From assembly GCF_032854445.1 (NCBI RefSeq), contig NC_088300.1, forward strand, positions 8,496,001-8,560,000: 64,000 nucleotides of DNA, read 5' to 3'. A program made the translations under genes and the position numbers. The stretch comes from Liolophura sinensis (taxonomy: Eukaryota > Mollusca > Polyplacophora > Chitonida > Chitonidae). The notes beneath the pieces are model-generated. The model was not told where the DNA came from, did not search any database, and saw only the letters and a program-made list of their open reading frames with translations. This document shows positions 60,101 to 64,000 of the stretch, piece by piece; within the stretch, counting starts at the first letter, position 1, and each line of letters starts with the position of its first letter.

Positions 60101-61446
60101 ATGTAGATGCAATGCCACAGGCCCTTTGTTTAGTATACATGTAGACACAATGCCACGGGCCCTTGTTTAGTACAAATGTGGATAGAATGTCACGGTGCCC
60201 TTGTTTAGTACACATGTAGATACAATGTGACGGGCCCTTGTTTTGTATACATATAGATACAATGCCACAGCCCTTTGCTTAGTGTACATGTAGACACAAT
60301 GCCACAGGCCCTTGTTTAGTATACATGTAGATACGGTGCCACATGCCTTTGTTTAGTACGCATGTAGATACAATGCCACGGGTCCTTGTTTAGTACACAT
60401 GTAGATACAAGGTCACAGGCCTTTGTTTAGTACACATGTAGATACAATGCCACAGTGCTTATGTTTAGTACACATATAGACACAGTGTGACAGACTCTTG
60501 TTTAATACACATGTAGATACAGTGCCACATTGCCTTTTTTTTTAGCATACATGTAGAAACAGTGCAACAGGCTCTTGTTTAGTACACATGTAGATACAAT
60601 GCCACGGGTCCTTGTTTAGTACACATGTAGATACAAGGTCACAGGCCTTTGTTTAGTACACATGTAGATACAATACCACGGTGCTGATGTTTAGTACACA
60701 TATAGGCACAGTGCGACAGGCCCTTGTTTATTATACATGAAGATACAATGCCAAAGGCCCTTGTTTAGTATACATGTTGATACAGTGCCACAGGCCCTTT
60801 TTTAGTATACATGAAGATACATTGTCACAGTGTCTTTGTTTAGTACACATGTAGAGTGCCACCGTGCCTATCTTTAGTATACATGTAGAAGCAGTGGCAC
60901 AGGCCCTTGTTTAATATACATATAGACACAGTGCCATAGTGCCGTAGTGCCCTTGTTTAGTACACATGAAGATACAATGCCACAGGGCCCTTGTTTAGTA
61001 CACATGTAGACACAATGCCACAGATCCTTGTTTAGTACACATGAAGATACAGTGTCACAGTGCCAGTGTTTCGCACACACGTAGACACAATGCCACAAGC
61101 TCTTGTTTAGTATACATGTAGATATATTGTCACAGTGCCTATGTTTAGTATACCTGTAGATGCATTGTCACAGTGCCTATGTTTAGTATACATGTTGATA
61201 CCATGCCACAGAGCTCTTGTTGAGGGCAATTGAGTATGGCATAAAACACTATTCAAAAAAACCAAATGAAATAAAATAATGTTACTGTAATCTGTGTTTT
61301 TTTCTTTTTTCAGGTCATACTGCAGATACAAGTGGTCGGAGACCAGAATGAGAGAAAGACAGATGCAATATGTTTTACGAAATAAATTGTTAGTCGAAGG
61401 AACTGAACTGGAGAAAGAATTAAATGCACATAGTGAAGATGCATGA
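54064..61446 (+). CDS. COX20: COX20, cytochrome c oxidase assembly factor (four exons)
   Basis: Exons 54064-54114, 55031-55145, 57676-57739 and 61314-61446 splice in frame with GT/AG borders to 121 residues; the human protein has about 118. The core TPCMRTSLLYGIGGGVVAGL, then GHFLFTS, and the second membrane hairpin ending LATWSYCRYKW match the COX20 family: two transmembrane helices with the GHF motif and a W-x-x-C-R-Y motif after the second. COX20 sits in the mitochondrial inner membrane and chaperones newly made COX2 during copper insertion by the SCO proteins. Exons 2-4 are secure. Exon 1 is inferred from phase and position; an in-frame upstream ATG at 53959 is possible. Introns 2 and 3 are filled with minisatellites. 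Confidence 0.88.
54256..54450 (+). repeat. Dispersed duplication shared with 20826-20965
   Basis: In COX20 intron 1. Shares ordered words with the 20.8-kb stretch, with two extra segments here (near 54270 and 54400). Confidence 0.6.
54765..54868 (-). mobile_element. SINE 3' part, minus orientation
   Basis: Tail tatttatttcattggtgttt and body 'cagcattatggtgggaggaa' up to cagagcc, then unrelated sequence. In COX20 intron 1. Confidence 0.78.
55031..55145 (+). CDS. COX20: COX20 exon 2: first transmembrane helix
   Basis: Acceptor attattgtag, 38 codons plus one base, donor gtaagt. Encodes AETPCMRTSLLYGIGGGVVA and GLGHFLFT, the most conserved part of the family. Confidence 0.92.
55160..55345 (+). 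repeat. Old SINE-like sequence in COX20 intron 2
   Basis: Reads from a tRNA-like 'gtgtgttcaaatccagctt' through 'ccattggtgaaatttcttta' to aaaacgtttaacaccagtc, paralleling the SINE body and tail at low identity. Confidence 0.5.
55400..55530 (-). mobile_element. SINE, partial, minus orientation
   Basis: Tail tttatttatttgattggtgt, body 'ccgcaggttgctgccagacc' and 'cccacgtataaccggagagg'; head missing. In COX20 intron 2. Confidence 0.8.
55990..56230 (-). repeat. Dispersed repeat, inverted relative of 5770-6040
   Basis: The reverse complement aligns with 5770-6040 along most of its length. In COX20 intron 2, about 50 kb from its partner in CASD1-like intron 2. Confidence 0.7.
56490..57065. repeat. 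33-bp minisatellite, open on both strands
   Basis: About 17 units of 33 bp (tcctacatgtaccgtccaaa then caaaccccaaaca). The unit is a multiple of three and lacks stops, so the plus strand reads SYMYRPNKPQT repeats for 226 codons and the minus strand is open in more than one frame. It lies in COX20 intron 2. No signal peptide or splice context supports a protein. Confidence 0.9.
57676..57739 (+). CDS. COX20: COX20 exon 3: second transmembrane helix
   Basis: Acceptor atttttcag, 64 bp, donor gtatgt. Encodes NVRKSAHFGFISYMIGTLAT between split Ser and Trp codons that match exons 2 and 4. Confidence 0.9.
58190..58395 (+). mobile_element. tRNA-derived SINE, third type
   Basis: tRNA-like head 'cttaagtggtctagtggtta' with tgattgaacccgggcc as B-box region, followed by a body and a 3' end 'atggctgaaatattgttgat' then gtgttaagccataatcag. 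In COX20 intron 3. Confidence 0.65.
58600..61220. repeat. Minisatellite, about 37-38 bp units, about 65-70 copies
   Basis: Units contain atgccacaggcccttgttta, then gtatacatgtagataca. Units vary more than in the 31-bp array. It fills most of COX20 intron 3 and ends about 95 bp before the last exon. Confidence 0.95.
61314..61446 (+). CDS. COX20: COX20 exon 4: C-terminus
   Basis: Strong acceptor (tttttttctttttt then cag). Completes the Trp codon, then SYCRYKWSETRMRERQMQYV and a charged helix to EDA and TGA at 61444-61446. The Arg/Lys-rich C-terminal helix is usual for COX20. Confidence 0.92.
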
Positions 61447-61817
61447 CACACTTGCATATGGAATTTCTGCATTATTTGAGAATAGACTTACAAATATTTG
61501 GTACCGGACAGAGTGACATGATACACGTGAACAGTTTATGTGTGTGTGCCATCCATATTGACAGTGGATGTCTTCTGTAAGGTGCAGGATCATGGCATAT
61601 ATGCACCTGAAGCAGATTTACTGGATGTCAACATGCTGTACCTGGATTTACAACTCTTGTTTTAGTAGGGGTCATGTCATCCCTTCACATCCCTTCAGCG
61701 CTGACTCAGGCAGCTTTGGTGGAAAACTCAAAATCAGTTCTAATGCATGTAATATGTCTTAACCAGTGAATTGCTAGAACAGACAAGCAGCTGTAATTAA
61801 TCAGAGTATTCATCTTA
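61447..61817 (+). other. COX20 3' untranslated region candidate
   Basis: Follows the COX20 stop. No canonical AATAAA before the SINE at 61818, where ctaaataaaagagc provides one inside the SINE body. The true polyadenylation site is not determined. Confidence 0.4.
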
Positions 61818-62368
61818 AGTTGGTTGACCCGTATCAGTATAATGGCTCGGGCGGGGCGGCTTACTTTCCTTCGGTAAGTCGTCTCAGTGATGCAGCACTA
61901 AATAAAAGAGCGGTGGAAATCCGTCCTGCAACAAGGAGGCACATTACACGTGCATGCACCCTAATGATTCCTTCGTCGTCATATGACTGAAAAATTTTTG
62001 ACCGGCCCGGATAGCACAGTTGGTAGAGCGTCCGCTTCGGGACCGGTAGATCCAGGATCAATCCTTGATCGAGTCACACCTAAGACTTTAAAAGAGGAAG
62101 TTGTAACTTCCTCGCTTGGCGTTCGGCATGAAGGGGATAGTGCAACGACTGGTTGACCCATATCAGTATAATGGCTTGGGCGGGGCGGCTTACTTGCCTT
62201 CGGTAAGTCGTCTCAGTGATGCAGCACTAAATAAAAGAGCGGTGGAAATCCGTCCTGCAACAAGGAGGCACATTACACGTGCATGCACCCTAATGATTCC
62301 TTCGTCGTCATATGACTGAAAAATTGTTGAGTACGACGTTAAACCCCAAGCACTCACTCACTCATCTT
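61818..62368 (+). mobile_element. Dimeric tRNA-derived SINE (body-head-body)
   Basis: A body segment at 61818-61998 recurs nearly identically at 62148-62325. Between them is a tRNA-like head (ccggcccggatagcacagtt, A box agcacagttggtagagcg). The 3' end is tacgacgttaaaccccaagc followed by a cactcactcactc run. It is either a tandem integration or a dimer template. The small ORFs here belong to the SINE. Confidence 0.82.
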
Positions 62369-62847
62369 AAGTGCACATGCACTTTAGACTTGATGTTACA
62401 TGATCACACTGCTTGATATCTGGATACCCGTTCCCATTGTTTTCAGTGCTGTCCTGTGTGGTCTCGTATGACGTTTCACCAGTTTGACGTACAGGTGTGA
62501 TTCATGTTCGAGAGTTAGTAACTTACCAAAGGTTGGTAGATCACTCCAATTTTCCCCAGCCATAAAAAAAGAGGTCACCAAAGTATAAGTGAAAAATTCT
62601 AAAGTATGGCATTAAACATCAATCAAATAAACAAATGGTAGTTTCGAGTTGTGTTTCAAACAAGAGAAACAGTATATGTAACAACTTCTCACAAATGTAT
62701 CAAATGTATTGTTGGTTTTTAGTTTGTATTGCAACCCAAAGTCTTTCATGTTACTCGAGCAGATATAGCGCTTCTTTGAGTGGAGTGAATGAAAAGTATA
62801 AATTCAGCCTTGAAATCATTTTTTTGCCTGGTTACATGACGGTTTGA
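62369..62847. other. No gene; one SINE tail relic
   Basis: At about 62560-62635 the text ataagtgaaaaattctaaag followed by a caatcaaataaa tail marks a worn SINE end. Otherwise unique-looking. Confidence 0.5.
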
Positions 62848-63027
62848 GAAGTTTTGGTCACATTGTGTAATCCGTGAGAAGTTTTGGTCACATTGTGTAA
62901 TCCGTGAGAGGCTTTGGTCACATTGTGTAATCCGTGAGAAGTTTTGGTCACATTGTGTAATCCGTGAGAAGTTTTGGTCACATTGTGTAATCCATGAGAA
63001 GTTTTGGTCACATTGTGTAATCCGTGT
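62848..63027. repeat. 30-bp minisatellite, six units
   Basis: Six almost identical copies of gagaagttttggtcacattg followed by tgtaatccgt. Confidence 0.95.
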
Positions 63028-64000
63028 GCATCATACTATGACTGCTTTGACAAAGACATTTATTTTGGAAGCACGTTTTTCATATGATGTAAAATTGTGG
63101 AGACAGAGATGTGCAATTATCTTTTGTTATTGAAGGGGTGTTAATTATGCTTTTGTGTGCAAGTGTATAACATTGTTGTTACTTGTATTAAAGCTATGAT
63201 AAATGTGCATATATGATCTGAATGCATCAGAATTTTATCAAAACTTGTGTTTGAAGCATTGTTGTTAAAGCATCAGACTGTAATCTACTTAACGCTAAAA
63301 GAAGTACCAACAATAAGCTGTTCTATTTAGAAATGTCACAGTTACTCTTTGAACAAGTCATCTTGGGGTAGGGCTTGTGTTGTGGTAGAGCAGTTAAGGT
63401 GCTTGTCCATTGATATCTACAAACTCCACATGTAGGTCATGCTCAATTCCAGTCTTGGGAATCTGTGAATTCCCCAGCACTCACTGATTGTAGGGCCTTA
63501 GCAAAAATGAGCTGTCAAGGTCACTCATGTGGCTGTGTGTTTGTTGAAAAATTTTGTGCTTATTTGTATGTCACACATGGTAAAGTTTGTCAGTAACTTG
63601 CTGAAGTTACATGGTTTACCAAGGCACTCTGGTTTCTTCCACTGTGAACTTGGCTGTCATTGTGAAAGTAAAAAATTCTTAAGTATGGTGCTGGGCAAAA
63701 AAAAAATACATTTTGGATTATAGTGGATATGTGACAAAATACTTTCTGAAGAAACACAATCTGAAGCAGTGAAAATCATTTGATTTCCGTAATGAAATTT
63801 GTATATGATGTGAATAGTTCAATTAAATTAAATTTTGATTGGTTGAATGGTGATATTTGTCAGACAATTGACTGCTGCATTAAACATCAAGTAATGGATA
63901 GTCTGTTACAATTGACGTTTATCTAAACCATAATAGTGTCTGTGACATAATGGATAGCATGCTAGTGCAGCACAATGACTCAGCAGCCTCTCACAAATGC
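63028..64000. other. Unique DNA with two SINE relatives
   Basis: A divergent SINE-like stretch runs about 63370-63700 (head word 'ggtagagcagttaaggtg', end attcttaagtatggtgctgg plus an A-run). A new copy of the main SINE begins at about 63940 (gcatgctagtgcagcacaat) and is cut by the window edge. A possible attaaa polyadenylation signal lies near 63188. Confidence 0.5.

Noticed and set aside
62003-62075. tRNA gene
   Set aside because: The tRNA-like head is joined to a SINE body and 3' tail. The same applies to heads at 30344, 34099, 37960-38022 and 58190.

Overview
The window looks like invertebrate nuclear DNA, most likely from a mollusc or another lophotrochozoan. The host genes have short exons and long introns with GT/AG borders. 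The DNA is AT-rich, extremely dense in minisatellites, and carries many tRNA-derived SINEs whose 3' ends read like 'gcgtaaaacaccaatcaaat' plus an AAAT tail. The host assignment is an inference from these repeat styles.

Two host genes can be assembled from spliced exons too short to appear as long ORFs. (1) A CASD1-like (sialic acid O-acetyltransferase) gene lies on the minus strand. Its first seven exons run from 9208 down to 907 and the rest lies off the left edge. (2) A complete COX20 (cytochrome c oxidase assembly factor) gene lies on the plus strand in four exons from 54064 to 61446. Between them, at 36982-44707 on the minus strand, is a second copy of the same seven CASD1-like exons with introns. 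It is a DNA-level tandem duplicate, and three of its exons carry frameshifting deletions, so it is annotated as a pseudogene.

About 11.7-17.6 kb holds the most unusual content: a GC-rich, gene-dense, virus-like block. Short genes abut or overlap: a 4-nt ATGA stop/start overlap, divergent starts 10 bp apart, and convergent 3' ends overlapping by 27 bp. One ORF resembles the N-terminal region of protein-primed family B DNA polymerase genes of Polinton/adintovirus-type elements. Another is a small Cys-rich protein and several others are putative virion or membrane proteins. The block is decayed (two in-frame TGA stops, frameshifts, one internal deletion junction) and has no polymerase core, so it is best read as an endogenous deletion derivative.

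A degraded Ty3/Gypsy-type LTR retrotransposon sits at 21566-26575, with both LTRs and a 4-bp AGAG target duplication. Gag, protease, reverse transcriptase, RNase H and integrase traces are present but broken.

The rest is mainly repeats. There are fourteen minisatellite arrays with units of 20 to about 107 bp. The largest are at 3958-5590, 32570-34545, 47957-50283 and 58600-61220. A foldback palindrome lies at about 39305-39970. Several SINE copies have clear target-site duplications, some inserted inside minisatellites. Many of these repeats lie in the introns of the two host genes.
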